Source: Candidatus Gastranaerophilales bacterium | Lineage (GTDB): Bacteria > Cyanobacteriota > Vampirovibrionia > Gastranaerophilales > Gastranaerophilaceae | Direction: 5' to 3' | NCBI GenBank assembly: GCA_944324435.1 | Contig: CALUWH010000005.1 | Span: 16,186 to 80,185, forward strand | Length of the DNA: 64,000 bases | Shown here: positions 35,251 to 46,388 of the stretch, one piece after another | Numbering within the stretch: position 1 is the first letter of the stretch | How the letters are laid out: every line of letters begins with the position of its first letter | Program-made: the position numbers and the translations under genes | Notes under the pieces: generated by a model | Told to the model about the DNA's origin: nothing | The model's input: only the letters and a program-made list of their open reading frames with translations | Databases searched by the model: none

Positions 35251-35696
35251 TATTTTTTAGCGCCCTTTAATTTTGAAATTACGCTGTCAGTAATATCAAC
35301 ACCACCGACAAAAACTCCACGAATATCCATTATTGCATCGAGCTTTTGTTCTACCATCACAGCTTTTGCGGCATCTCTTATCTTCGTATAAACTTCTTGT
35401 TCTCTTTTTTCTTTAAGAGTCAAATAAGCTGTTTGTTTAGACTTAAATTCCTGAGCAACCTTTTCTTCAAAAGTTTGCTTTTTTAACGGCGTGTCCAAAG
35501 ATTTATACTCTTTTTCTTTATCTACAAGATATTGCTGCATTTCAAGTCCTTTTGCGTCAACTTCTTTTGTAACCTGTTTGGCATAATCATAATTATCAAT
35601 AACTTTGGCATAGTCGATATACCCGACTGCTGCATTTGCCGTGCCCGTTATTGCAGCCATAAGAAGAACTGCGAGTGCCAGTCTGATTTTTTTCAT
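35250..35696 (-). CDS. OmpH/Skp-family periplasmic chaperone
   Basis: 148 residues with signal peptide MKKIRLALAVLLMAAITGTA and a long helical tentacle region (KEVDAKGLEMQQYLVDKEKE, QTAYLTLKEKREQEVYTKIR). The N-terminal VGYIDYAKVIDNYD and C-terminal VDITDSVISKLKG fit the Skp body. It holds unfolded outer-membrane proteins for BamA. Placed directly downstream of bamA, as in many Gram-negatives. SD GAGGAGG. Confidence 0.88.
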   Translation of the reverse strand: MKKIRLALAVLLMAAITGTANAAVGYIDYAKVIDNYDYAKQVTKEVDAKGLEMQQYLVDKEKEYKSLDTPLKKQTFEEKVAQEFKSKQTAYLTLKEKREQEVYTKIRDAAKAVMVEQKLDAIMDIRGVFVGGVDITDSVISKLKGAKK

Positions 35697-35742
35697 TTAA
35701 ATACCTCCTCTGTTAATAATCATTATACATTACCTGTCAACA

Positions 35743-37662
35743 TTAGTACATCATATCGCCTACACCGAACGTAAAGTATCCGTTTGGCGAGCCGTTCGGG
35801 CCCGGATTTGTGAGCGGAAAACCATAATCTACAGACAATGGCCCGATACCGGGCATGTTAATTTTCAAACCTATACCTGCAGTAATTGCATGAACCGGTC
35901 TGTCATACAACACGCTTGCAATTGTCGGGTCAAAAACTTTACCTGCATCAACCCAGAAGGTTAATCTTAGATTTTGCAGGAAGTTAACTTTCAAACGATC
36001 AACAAACGGAATCGGAGTAGCAAGTTCTGCCGACCCCATAATAAATGCCCGGCCTGTACCAACTCCGTTGACCTTATACCCTCTGATGGTGTAAGGGCCG
36101 CCAAGACGAAATGCCATAATCTCAGGAACATCAGAGCCGTGAACGGTCAAGCCGCCCCGTCCGGTGAAAGTAAGAGAGGATTTCTTAGCAATCGGAATAA
36201 ACTTCTTAGCCATACCTGTCAAACGACCGTTGGTTTTTCCAAAACCGTCAAGTCCAAAATTCTCTTCATACCTTACAGAAGCCAAAGCTCCGTGACGTGG
36301 GTTTGTCGCAGAATCTCGCGAGTCATACGCCAATCCGGGAGCCAGTCTCAGGAAAAATCCGCCTTCCAATTGTTTGGCACGGTCTGCTATATTTAAATTG
36401 TGCTCGCGGTACAGCCTGTTTATTGCAGCAATATCCCCTTCAGACAGGTTAATATATTCAACTCCCCCGGTTAATGTTGTTGACATACGTTTATTGAATT
36501 TTAATCTATGCGCAATTGTTCCTTCGATACCAATTCGGCGTTCTATTGCAAGGGGCACCTGGTAGCTTCCCAAATCTCTAAAATAAATCTTGCTCATAAG
36601 CGAATTGTCCGCATTCAGGAAATGCGGTTCAAAAAAACTAAGCTCTGCCTGATAGTTCATGTGGTTTTTGATAGAAGAGTCACTCATTAAAATACCTGAC
36701 CCGACCAGACCCGTTAAGGAAACTCTCTGATTCATACCCCTAAAGTTATTGTCAGAAATTCCCAGCGAGCCAAAAGCTCCGGTTGCGGAATCCAGACCGC
36801 CGCCTACAGAGACCGATGCAGTTCTTTGCTCTTTCAGTTCAATGGTGATATCAAATTTATCAGGATCGTCCTCAGAAACCTCAATCGTTCGGTTGACATC
36901 TTTAAAAGCTTGTGTGGAGTAGAGGCGGACCAAATCCTGTTTTATTTGATTCTCATTATAAACCGTACCCGGTTCTGTCATTATATTACGTTCTATGATA
37001 TATCCTTTAGTTTTCTCATTACCGGTAATCATTATCTTATTAATTTTACCCTCTGTAATGCTTAGGTTAAGTGTACCATCGGGGTCATCGTAAATTGAAT
37101 CAATCTTTGAAAGTATATACCCTTTTGAATAGTAACTTTCATTAATCTTCTCCATTGCCTCGTTAATTGCTGTAATATTCTGGGGTTTACCTTTTAATGG
37201 AAGCAGATAACGCATAATTTCGTCGCTTGATACAACAGTATTCCCTTCTATAGTAAAATCAGTAACAGGAATATTTTCTTCCAAAATGATCTTTAGAGAA
37301 ATTGTTCCATTAGGATTTTTTACAGGAATAGCCTTCATTCTTTCAGTAAAATATCCGAGGCGGTAAATGGTTTTCAGATCTTGCTGCATGGCGTCTTTGT
37401 CATACAAATCGCCTTTTTGGAGTGACATTTTTGATAAAATATATTCAGGTTTAATAATATTCGCGCCTAAAATTTCTATATCGTTAATATATGCTGTGTT
37501 GCTGTCATAAGCAGCTTCTTCAACGTAATCTGCTTCTTCCTCCATTATTGAATCCGGTGTATCAGGCATATCAGCATAACAAACCTCACCGGCCCACAAA
37601 AAACTTACCAAGATTAATAAAAATAATATTAAATTTTTATATAAACCTGATAGACTAATCAA
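35743..37662 (-). CDS. bamA: Outer-membrane protein assembly factor BamA (Omp85)
   Basis: 639 residues: signal peptide with FLLILVSFLWAGEVCYA, three POTRA domains (~55-128, 129-205, 206-283) and a 16-strand barrel. Barrel landmarks: GGLDSATGAFGSLGISDNNF, AFRLGGPYTIRGYKVNGVG (conserved RGY loop) and ISVDYGF-like GPLSVDYGFPLT. Three POTRAs rather than five is the cyanobacterial arrangement. The last residue is Tyr. Start is TTG at 37662 with GGAG eight bases upstream. First gene of bamA-ompH-deoA-FlhA-like operon. Confidence 0.93.
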   Translation of the reverse strand: MISLSGLYKNLILFLLILVSFLWAGEVCYADMPDTPDSIMEEEADYVEEAAYDSNTAYINDIEILGANIIKPEYILSKMSLQKGDLYDKDAMQQDLKTIYRLGYFTERMKAIPVKNPNGTISLKIILEENIPVTDFTIEGNTVVSSDEIMRYLLPLKGKPQNITAINEAMEKINESYYSKGYILSKIDSIYDDPDGTLNLSITEGKINKIMITGNEKTKGYIIERNIMTEPGTVYNENQIKQDLVRLYSTQAFKDVNRTIEVSEDDPDKFDITIELKEQRTASVSVGGGLDSATGAFGSLGISDNNFRGMNQRVSLTGLVGSGILMSDSSIKNHMNYQAELSFFEPHFLNADNSLMSKIYFRDLGSYQVPLAIERRIGIEGTIAHRLKFNKRMSTTLTGGVEYINLSEGDIAAINRLYREHNLNIADRAKQLEGGFFLRLAPGLAYDSRDSATNPRHGALASVRYEENFGLDGFGKTNGRLTGMAKKFIPIAKKSSLTFTGRGGLTVHGSDVPEIMAFRLGGPYTIRGYKVNGVGTGRAFIMGSAELATPIPFVDRLKVNFLQNLRLTFWVDAGKVFDPTIASVLYDRPVHAITAGIGLKINMPGIGPLSVDYGFPLTNPGPNGSPNGYFTFGVGDMMY

Positions 37663-37757
37663 CTATCCACTCCACAGCATTATATTTATACATTCTATCA
37701 CAAACATATAAATTAGTGTAGTTTATTTTTTTTACAATGCCTGTGGATTTAGTATAA

Positions 37758-37988
37758 TTACACAATAGTTTTCAAGTATTCAATTATGTCATCGGATTCA
37801 TACATTTGAATATTCCTATCTTTATCAACCAAGAACGGAACTTGTCTTTTGCCGCCCAGCTGAATAAGCGCTTCTTCCGCAACTTTATCACTAATATCAA
37901 TTTTATTGTACTTTATACCTTTTTCGTCAAGATAATTCATAACTTTTCTACAGTAAGGACAAGTTTCCAAAATAAATAAATCAAGCAT
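37758..37988 (-). CDS. Glutaredoxin-like protein
   Basis: 76 residues with redox motif CPYC (Cys10, Cys13), cis-Pro loop RQVPFLVDKD and C-terminal MYESDDIIEYLKTIV, a complete small glutaredoxin/NrdH-like fold. It would reduce protein disulfides in the cytoplasm. The sequence does not tell whether it uses glutathione or thioredoxin reductase. SD AGGAG. Confidence 0.88.
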   Translation of the reverse strand: MLDLFILETCPYCRKVMNYLDEKGIKYNKIDISDKVAEEALIQLGGKRQVPFLVDKDRNIQMYESDDIIEYLKTIV

Positions 37989-38092
37989 TTTTATTCTCCT
38001 GTGTTATCCTTATTATACAGAATTTACACATACAAACTCATTCGCCATGTATTTAATTTTTTTGTGTTAATATTATTAAGAGAGGTAAGTGT

Positions 38093-38443
38093 ATGTTAAG
38101 ACAATTTTTAAATTCAAAAATACATAGAGCTACGGTTACTGATGCCAATTTAAATTACGTAGGCTCGATAACCATAGATGAAGAATTTTTGGAGCTTGCC
38201 GGAATATATGAGTGGGAAAAAGTTGAAATTTTAAATATAAATAACGGTGAGCGTTTCCAAACTTATGCAATAAAGGGAGCTCGGGGCTCAAAATGTTTTT
38301 GCCTTAACGGAGCAGCCGCAAGAAAGGCACAGCCGGGAGATAAAATTATTGTAGTGACTTATGCAATGCTGACTCCGGAGGAAATAAAAACGCATAAACC
38401 AACTATTGTTCAAGTTGGAGAAGGTAATAAGATTGTCAAATAA
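38093..38443 (+). CDS. panD: Aspartate 1-decarboxylase
   Basis: 116 residues. Makes beta-alanine for pantothenate. The precursor self-cleaves between Gly24 and Ser25 (NYVGSITID), giving the pyruvoyl cofactor; [20 protein letters not shown] and [20 protein letters not shown] complete the fold. SD GAGAGG. panE lies 1.5 kb away on the same strand, so part of the pantothenate route is clustered. Confidence 0.95.
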   Translation: MLRQFLNSKIHRATVTDANLNYVGSITIDEEFLELAGIYEWEKVEILNINNGERFQTYAIKGARGSKCFCLNGAAARKAQPGDKIIVVTYAMLTPEEIKTHKPTIVQVGEGNKIVK

Positions 38444-38573
38444 TCCTTACAAACCGAAAAAAAAGAAGAAGAAATTTACAGTTAATATTAAGAATATGGG
38501 TGTTAATATTGACAAGAATGAGTATTACGAAATCGTAAAATCGAATTCCGCGCACCCCGAACAAGGACTTTAG
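38433..38573 (+). CDS. 46-residue basic protein overlapping panD end
   Basis: A small ORF from TTG at 38433, overlapping panD by 11 bp, with AAGG (within GGAGAAGG of panD) eight bases upstream, ending in TAG at 38571. Sequence begins [20 protein letters not shown] and ends SAHPEQGL. The Lys7 run suggests RNA or DNA binding. Its stop overlaps the stop of the convergent gene, as do several real pairs here. Plausible but unproven. Confidence 0.45.
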   Translation: MSNNPYKPKKKKKKFTVNIKNMGVNIDKNEYYEIVKSNSAHPEQGL

Positions 38574-39277
38574 TCCAAAATTTTAACTCCGGTTGTTGAG
38601 CCGGTTGTATAATTATAATTCCTGTAACCTTGATTAAAAGGACTTGTTCCATAGCCAAAGCTTCTGCCGTTGTCATATACCGTAGGATACTGATTATAGT
38701 TAAAGTTTCCCATAGAGTTGTAAGGGTTTACCGGATTAAAGGAAGTTGTGTAAGGAAAATAGTTAGAACTCCCGATTGATGGAGTAAAGCCCGTCATTTG
38801 TCCATTAAAATAGTTGCTGAGATTTCGAAGCCAGGACGTTTTATAATTTTGTTTCGGGCGTGACAGGATAGCGCTTCTTACATTGTCGTACCTTGTGTTG
38901 ACATCACCCTGCTGAATTGCACCAAAGGCCTGCATTTCAAGTCGTTGTAGCCTCTCTAAGTCACTATCTTTTGAGAAGCTTTTATTGAGAGCGTATTTTT
39001 CAAGTGCATTCAAGTCTGTTAGAGAAGAGACTTGATTATAAGCGCTTCTGTTAATAAGCCGCCTTCTGTATGGAGAAGGCTGGTAGATAGTTCTGGTCCT
39101 TGAGTAAGGATTATAGTAATTATTGTTATTATAGTAGTATGGTCTGTTATATCGACGAGCAGGTGAGGCATAATAAGGGCGATACGCAGGCCTGCTTGTC
39201 ACAACCGTTCGCGCGGCTTCTACTGCAGTCTGAGCAAATATTAATATAATTAGTAAAAGAGTGCAAATACGATACAT
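38570..39277 (-). CDS. Secreted Tyr/Asn/Arg-rich protein with RLxRLE domain
   Basis: 235 residues from the ATG at 39277, fixed by GAGGAGG eight bases upstream. Signal peptide MYRICTLLLIILIFAQTAVE, then a Tyr/Asn/Arg/Pro-rich low-complexity region (PYYYNNNNYYNPYSRTRT). The middle holds LNALEKYALNKSFSKDSD LERLQRLEMQAFG, resembling a small helical motif 'LE-x-x-L-G-x-x-Y...RLxRLE-x-x-FG' common in secreted proteins of the cyanobacterial lineage (from memory). The C-terminus is again Tyr/Asn/Gly-rich. Probably surface or periplasmic. Confidence 0.75.
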   Translation of the reverse strand: MYRICTLLLIILIFAQTAVEAARTVVTSRPAYRPYYASPARRYNRPYYYNNNNYYNPYSRTRTIYQPSPYRRRLINRSAYNQVSSLTDLNALEKYALNKSFSKDSDLERLQRLEMQAFGAIQQGDVNTRYDNVRSAILSRPKQNYKTSWLRNLSNYFNGQMTGFTPSIGSSNYFPYTTSFNPVNPYNSMGNFNYNQYPTVYDNGRSFGYGTSPFNQGYRNYNYTTGSTTGVKILD

Positions 39278-39496
39278 AAGAAACCTCCTCATTAATGTTA
39301 TTAAATAATGAGAGGATGTAATTTGTATTAGCTTACCGGGCGATTTTGTAGTATATAAGGTCGGTTTTCGTAAAAAAATCAAGACTTGATAAGAGGACAG
39401 GCTGACCGCCTATGCGCGCCATATCACACCTGCCAAGAAAAATACTCCTAAGAGCAATACCTTAAAGGACCCTAAACCAATTGACCGCTAACGCGT

Positions 39497-39898
39497 TTAT
39501 TTAATTTGAAAAATACACTTAACACAGTGTGCTTTTGGTTCCAGAACTAAATTATCCTCTAAGTCATACATTTTTGCTACACGAGTTATAAGCGGTTCTC
39601 CACACATAGGACATTGCAGATTTGTTTCTCTATTTAAAATTCTTTTTTTGAGATTGTCAATACATTCATCAGATATAACTTCAAACTCGTAGTCCCGTTC
39701 ATATTTTTTTAGTTCTTTGGGAGAACATTTCAAAACTCTTGCAATCTGCTGCCGCTGCGTAACTGATAAAAAAAGCTCCTTACCCGACTCAATATCTTCT
39801 AGGACTTCAGGCTTTATATTGGCTTTATTTGCGAGTCCGCTAAGAGATAATCCTGCTTTTTCCCGTTTTTGCTGTATAAATTGTGCTAAACTTTCCAT
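39497..39898 (-). CDS. XRE-family regulator with C-terminal zinc ribbon
   Basis: 133 residues. Residues 1-65 are a Cro/C1 helix-turn-helix (LAQFIQQKREKAGLSLSGLA, NIKPEVLEDIESGKEL). The C-terminal ~45 residues hold a CPMC...CVKC pair (near 96-129), a zinc ribbon. No SD; TATAAT (39912-39907) lies eight bases before the ATG. Divergent from panE, which it might regulate. Confidence 0.85.
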   Translation of the reverse strand: MESLAQFIQQKREKAGLSLSGLANKANIKPEVLEDIESGKELFLSVTQRQQIARVLKCSPKELKKYERDYEFEVISDECIDNLKKRILNRETNLQCPMCGEPLITRVAKMYDLEDNLVLEPKAHCVKCIFQIK

Positions 39899-39952
39899 AT
39901 AACATTATTATAGCGTAAATTTTAAAATTTAAAATTATATGTTTTTAATTAC

Positions 39953-39982
39953 TTGCACTGTTGAGTGCTTACTATGTATAAT
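39953..39982 (+). promoter_or_regulatory. Promoter of panE (leaderless)
   Basis: TTGCAC (39953-39958), 18-bp spacer, TATAAT (39977-39982). The panE ATG at 39989 follows exactly six bases after the -10 box, so the mRNA should start on the ATG. The upstream in-frame ATGs at 39965 and 39974 lie inside the promoter. Confidence 0.6.
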
Positions 39983-39988
39983 AGGGAT

Positions 39989-40894
39989 ATGAATAAAGTT
40001 ATTATTTGCGGTTTAGGGGCTGTGGGGCTTACTTTTGCGGTAAAGTTTCGGAGAAAATGCGAACTTAGGATTCTTGTTGATGAAGAAAGACTTGCAAGGT
40101 ATAAGAAAAATAAGCCGACTCTTAACGGAACAGAGCAAAATTTTGAATATATTCTGCCGTCTGAGGTTTTTGAACCTGATTTGATAATAATATCGACAAA
40201 ATCGTCCGGCTTAGCAAGCGCAATTGAAAGTATTAAAAACTTTGTCAGAAAAGATACGATAATAATATCATTATTGAACGGAGTTTCTTCAGAAGAGATT
40301 ATAGCCAATGCGTATCCTGAAGCTAAGGTTTTAAAATCTTATTTTATCGGGCACAGTGCTGTAAGAGATGGCAATCTGGTAACTCAGGACGGTGTCGGGG
40401 AAATAGTTGTCGAGAATGATTCTGATATTGTAAGAATTCTGGAGAATGCCGGAGTTGATTACACTACGCCCGAGGATATGAATTACTCTCTATGGCTAAA
40501 ATTTACAATGAACGTATTTTCAAATCAGGCTTCCGCAATATTAAACATGACATTCGGAGACTTGAAGAAAAATTCTGCATTTATTGATTTTGCGAAAAAA
40601 GTTATATCGGAAGTTCGTGCAATTGCGGAGAAAAAGGGGATAAAGAATTTGGAAAATCTGGAATCCGATGCTCTGAAAGCTCTTGCAAGAATGTGTGATG
40701 AGGGAAAAACCTCCATGCACCAGGATATTCTAGCAGGCAGAAAAACAGAGGCCGATATTTTTGCAGGCGAAGTCATAAGATTAGGAAAAGAATTTAATAT
40801 ACAAACACCTTACAATCAAGTGATGTACGATATGATAAAGATTTTGGAGGAGAAAAATGAACATAGCCTTCATTCCGGCAAGAGGGGGCAGTAA
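39989..40894 (+). CDS. panE: 2-dehydropantoate 2-reductase (ketopantoate reductase)
   Basis: 301 residues. NADP-dependent reduction of ketopantoate to pantoate. Rossmann motif VIICGLGAVGLTFAVKF, KSSGLASAIESIKNF, SLLNGVSSEEI, FTMNVFSNQASAIL (catalytic Lys/Asn region) and a late TSMHQDILAGRKTEADIFAG, the family's substrate-binding signature. The start at 39989 places the Rossmann motif at the very N-terminus. Overlaps the next gene by 38 bp. Confidence 0.9.
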   Translation: MNKVIICGLGAVGLTFAVKFRRKCELRILVDEERLARYKKNKPTLNGTEQNFEYILPSEVFEPDLIIISTKSSGLASAIESIKNFVRKDTIIISLLNGVSSEEIIANAYPEAKVLKSYFIGHSAVRDGNLVTQDGVGEIVVENDSDIVRILENAGVDYTTPEDMNYSLWLKFTMNVFSNQASAILNMTFGDLKKNSAFIDFAKKVISEVRAIAEKKGIKNLENLESDALKALARMCDEGKTSMHQDILAGRKTEADIFAGEVIRLGKEFNIQTPYNQVMYDMIKILEEKNEHSLHSGKRGQ

Positions 40895-41537
40895 GTCTAT
40901 TCCTCTTAAAAATATTAAAGAACTCAACGGAAAACCGCTCATATACTGGACAACAAAAGCCGCAAACGACGCGGAATGTATTGACAAAGTTATCGTTGCA
41001 ACGGATTGTGCGAAGATAAAAAGCACTGTTCTTTCTTTCAACCTTCCAAAAGTCGAAATTTATGACAGGAATTCCGAAAACGCTCAAGATACTTCGTCAA
41101 CCGAGAGTGTCATGCTTGAATATATTGAAAAGGCAGGTTTGGATATGAATGACAAATTCTTTTTGATACAGGCAACGTCTCCTATGCTCAAAGCAGAACA
41201 TATAGACGGCATGTATAAAGAATTTTTAGAAACAAAAGTTGATTCCATGTTCACAGGCGTATTGGAAAAACAATTTCACTGGACTTTTTGTGAAAACGGA
41301 ATCAAACCCGTAAATTACGATTACAGAAACCGTCCGCGCAGACAGGACTTTGAAGGCTTGATTGCAGAGAATGGCGCCTGCTATATTAACTCTATTGCCA
41401 ATATCCTGCGTGACAAGTGCAGACTATCCGGCAAAATCGGGTTTTACGAACTTCCTGCTTACACTGCTTATGAAATCGACGAACAGGATGACTGGATTAT
41501 AATAGAAGAACTGATAAAAATATATGGTTCTCTATAA
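40857..41537 (+). CDS. CMP-nonulosonate (sialic/pseudaminic/legionaminic acid) cytidylyltransferase
   Basis: 226 residues. Opens MNIAFIPARGGSKSIPLKNI, the CTP-binding motif of NeuA/PseF/LegF enzymes, followed by KPLIYWTTKAA, TSSTESVMLEYI, LIQATSPM and AENGACYIN. It activates a nine-carbon sugar acid as its CMP derivative. Because this genome encodes flagella, flagellin glycosylation with pseudaminic or legionaminic acid is a reasonable guess; no synthase genes are adjacent. SD GGAGG lies inside panE. Confidence 0.88.
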   Translation: MNIAFIPARGGSKSIPLKNIKELNGKPLIYWTTKAANDAECIDKVIVATDCAKIKSTVLSFNLPKVEIYDRNSENAQDTSSTESVMLEYIEKAGLDMNDKFFLIQATSPMLKAEHIDGMYKEFLETKVDSMFTGVLEKQFHWTFCENGIKPVNYDYRNRPRRQDFEGLIAENGACYINSIANILRDKCRLSGKIGFYELPAYTAYEIDEQDDWIIIEELIKIYGSL

Positions 41538-41571
41538 ACAACTATCCTAAACCACTTAATAGATATGTGAA

Positions 41572-41787
41572 TTACTCAAGAATCTGCGGCAATTCAATAT
41601 TGGGTGTGCCTATTGTTCGTACAAGCTCCAAAACTGCAGCTTTCATCTGGCATTTTTGCGCTGTTGCACTAAAAAAATCACTATAAAAGCAACCATCACA
41701 CACACATCCGCGTTTATAACACTCTAATGCCGTAGGTGTCCATCTCTTTACGGCAATAGCTCTTCCCATATCACGACTCTTAAACAC
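41572..41787 (-). CDS. Cys-rich small protein with C-x4-C-x-C-x2-C cluster
   Basis: 71 residues from GTG at 41787 (GGAGG six bases upstream). WTPTALECYKRGCVCDGCFY holds Cys23, Cys28, Cys30 and Cys33, with Cys46 in QKCQMKAAVLELVR. Four to five cysteines in this spacing can bind zinc or an Fe-S cluster, and the following helix resembles a nucleic-acid or protein recognition helix. I recall similar proteins in related genomes but know no function. Confidence 0.75.
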   Translation of the reverse strand: MFKSRDMGRAIAVKRWTPTALECYKRGCVCDGCFYSDFFSATAQKCQMKAAVLELVRTIGTPNIELPQILE

Positions 41788-42101
41788 TTATTCCTCCAAA
41801 TTCTATTTTCTGTTCTTGATAATACTGGTGTATTATATCTCTTCCCCTGTAGAAATTTTCTAACTATATTCTTATTATATGGCTTAACCAAGCTTTTACA
41901 ACCCATAAAATCGGTTTTGTAACGTTTTTGTAATACAAGAAAATTGCCCAAGTTTATTGACATTGCCTATTTGAGCGCATGCTTATGGCTGATAATTCCA
42001 TGGTTACAGAGATTTTTTGGCTTAAAAACCATGCAGCCAGCATGTTTGCATGCATTTTATAAACAGTAAAGTTTTGTAAAGAAGTTGGCATGTACTTAAA
42101 A
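41788..42101. other. Intergenic region with ATGG/CCAT and GCATG inverted repeats
   Basis: 314 bp with no convincing gene. It contains CATGGTT (near 42000) mirrored by AACCATG (near 42028), and several copies of GCATG including TTTGCATGCA near 42048. These lie downstream of murF and upstream of the Cys-rich gene, both minus strand. Possible weak terminator and operator; nothing definite. Confidence 0.3.
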
Positions 42102-43391
42102 TCAGCTGAGATTTTCTATAATTTTTTCAAATTGCATGCTTCGGGAAGCCTTTAAAAACATTAATTCCGTATGTATATTTTCTTTGATATATAAAACCGC
42201 CTCTTCTATCGTATCAAAATGTTTTGTTCTAAATTTGTTAATTGCATCCGTAATGTTTTTCGAAAGCTTGCCGATTGATATAATTTCCGTATTATCTGCA
42301 AGGTTTTTGGCATTAATATATTCTCCAAGCTCCCTGTGATAATCAGCCTCTTCGTCTCCGAGTTCGCCCATATCTCCAAGAATTATTGTGTAATTTTTAT
42401 AAAGCTCAGCGATTGTATCAATAAACGCACGCATTGATTCCGGATTAGCATTATAGCTATCATTGATAATCTTAAATCTTCCGGCTTTCACGCTCTCCCA
42501 GCGTTTTTCAATGGGTTTGTATTTTTTTAAACCCTCTTTAATTTCGTCAGGTGTCATTTTTAATACAAGCCCTGCATTGATTGACGCAAGCGAATTTTCT
42601 ATATTATAGTCTCCGCCAATATTAAGCTCATACAGATTATTTTTGTACTCAAATTTTGAATATACAGCGGTTTTTTCTAAAATTTTAACATCATTGATTG
42701 AGTAATAAATTTTTTCTCCGTTAAATTGAACCGTTTTTTTGATTAATTCATCATCATGTGCAATAAAAACATTTCCGCGCTGATGTTTAACAATTTCGCA
42801 TTTAGCTTTTGCAATGTTCTCTCTTGAGCCCAAGCGCCCTATATGTGCACTCCCTACGTTTGCGATTATAGTAATATCAGGCTCCGCGTATTTTGACAGG
42901 AGTTCAATCTCTCCCAATCCGCGCATTCCCATCTCAAGTATCAGAATCTCTGTATCGTCAGGCATTTCAAATATTGTCTGGCAGAGGCCTACTTCATTAT
43001 TGTGATTAAGCGGAGTTTTAAAAGTCTTAAATCTTTCATTAAGAACAGATGCCGTCAATTCTTTGGTCGTTGTTTTTCCAGAGCTTCCGGTAATTGCAAC
43101 AACCATCGGGTTAATTTTTCTCCGCCTGCAATTCGCAAGCTCCAGGTATGCAATAAGCGTATCTTTAACCTTGAGGTTTCCATAATTGCCTGTACAAAAC
43201 GCTCCTGCAGCGCCCTTTGCAAACGCGGATGATATAAACTTTTCACCGTCAAAATTCGCTCCTTTAAGAGGAAGATAAAAGTCTCCTTCTTTTATTGTAC
43301 GGGTATCTGTCGATATCACAACATTCTGTTCTAAATCAACCGGCTTTATTATTTCTGCCTTAGTTACTTCAATTAATTCTTTTATTTTCAT
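42102..43391 (-). CDS. murF: UDP-MurNAc-tripeptide--D-alanyl-D-alanine ligase
   Basis: 429 residues from the ATG at 43391; the open frame extends 51 codons further upstream but that part is hydrophobic non-family sequence. Adds D-Ala-D-Ala to the peptidoglycan precursor. Seen: STDTRTIKEGDFYLPLKGAN, ATP loop ITGSSGKTTTKELTASVL, NHNNEVGLCQTIFEMP, EMGMRGLGEIELL and NDSYNANPESMRAFIDTIAE. No SD; a TATACT lies eight bases before the ATG. Unlinked to a division-cell-wall cluster; divergent from gyrB. Confidence 0.92.
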   Translation of the reverse strand: MKIKELIEVTKAEIIKPVDLEQNVVISTDTRTIKEGDFYLPLKGANFDGEKFISSAFAKGAAGAFCTGNYGNLKVKDTLIAYLELANCRRRKINPMVVAITGSSGKTTTKELTASVLNERFKTFKTPLNHNNEVGLCQTIFEMPDDTEILILEMGMRGLGEIELLSKYAEPDITIIANVGSAHIGRLGSRENIAKAKCEIVKHQRGNVFIAHDDELIKKTVQFNGEKIYYSINDVKILEKTAVYSKFEYKNNLYELNIGGDYNIENSLASINAGLVLKMTPDEIKEGLKKYKPIEKRWESVKAGRFKIINDSYNANPESMRAFIDTIAELYKNYTIILGDMGELGDEEADYHRELGEYINAKNLADNTEIISIGKLSKNITDAINKFRTKHFDTIEEAVLYIKENIHTELMFLKASRSMQFEKIIENLS

Positions 43392-43528
43392 ACAATATAA
43401 GTATAACGCTAAAAAACAAAGAATGCATTTATTTATAATTAACAAAAAAATCCAAGAATAAAATAAATGCTTATGCAAATTTTGCTTTTGTGCTACAATT
43501 AATAGTATAGATAGTATATTAATATTGA

Positions 43529-45973
<2,445 letters not shown>

Positions 45974-46108
45974 GGGGTAAATGGTTTAGAAGGAAATAAG
46001 TTTAGAGGTTGAGAAGAAGTTATTGACTAAAATGTCATACTGAACTTGTTTCCACAACTGTCCAGGATAATTTTGTATAAAAAACTGAAAAATGAGTAAA
46101 AAAATGTC

Positions 46109-46163
46109 ATCCTGAAAGATTAGAAAAACAAACGAAAGTGTAGTTTTTCAATCTGTTCAGGAT
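46109..46163. repeat. Imperfect hairpin repeat element 1
   Basis: ATCCTGAA (46109-46116) / TTCAGGAT (46156-46163), GATT/AATC and AAAAAC (46124-46129) / GTTTTT (46143-46148) line up into one long stem of about 20 paired bases with small bulges. Preceded by ATGTC. Resembles REP-like extragenic palindromes. Confidence 0.6.
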
Positions 46164-46200
46164 CTTACCAAAAACTAAATATAATATCTGGTTTGTAAGA

Positions 46201-46269
46201 TTCTGAACTGTGCGAAAAATTAACCGTTTTAAATAAATTAATTTTTCAGCACTTTCTCAAATGACAGAA
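46201..46269. repeat. Imperfect hairpin repeat element 2
   Basis: Outer TTCTG (46201-46205) / CAGAA (46265-46269) and inner GTGCGAAAAATTAA (46210-46223) / TTAATTTTTCAGCAC (46238-46252, two-base bulge difference). Same general plan as element 1 in the opposite sense. Confidence 0.55.
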
Positions 46270-46342
46270 TTTTTAAATTTATTCGGGACAGCAGGGGAAC
46301 TTGTTTCAGCTTCTTACCGGACAGCAAATATAACAACACACC

Positions 46343-46388
46343 GGCGTAAGCCCCCGAAGGGGGAAATAATCCCTATAGGCTTCACGCC
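46343..46388. ncRNA. Compact GC-rich structured element with competing hairpins
   Basis: Outer stem GGCGT-A-AGCC (46343-46352) pairs with GGCT-TC-ACGCC (46378-46388). Inside, CCCCC GAA GGGGG can form a hairpin, or GGGG can instead pair with CCC seven bases later. The alternative pairings and high G+C in a low-GC spacer suggest a functional RNA or a mobile-element end. No known riboswitch consensus was recognised. Confidence 0.4.
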
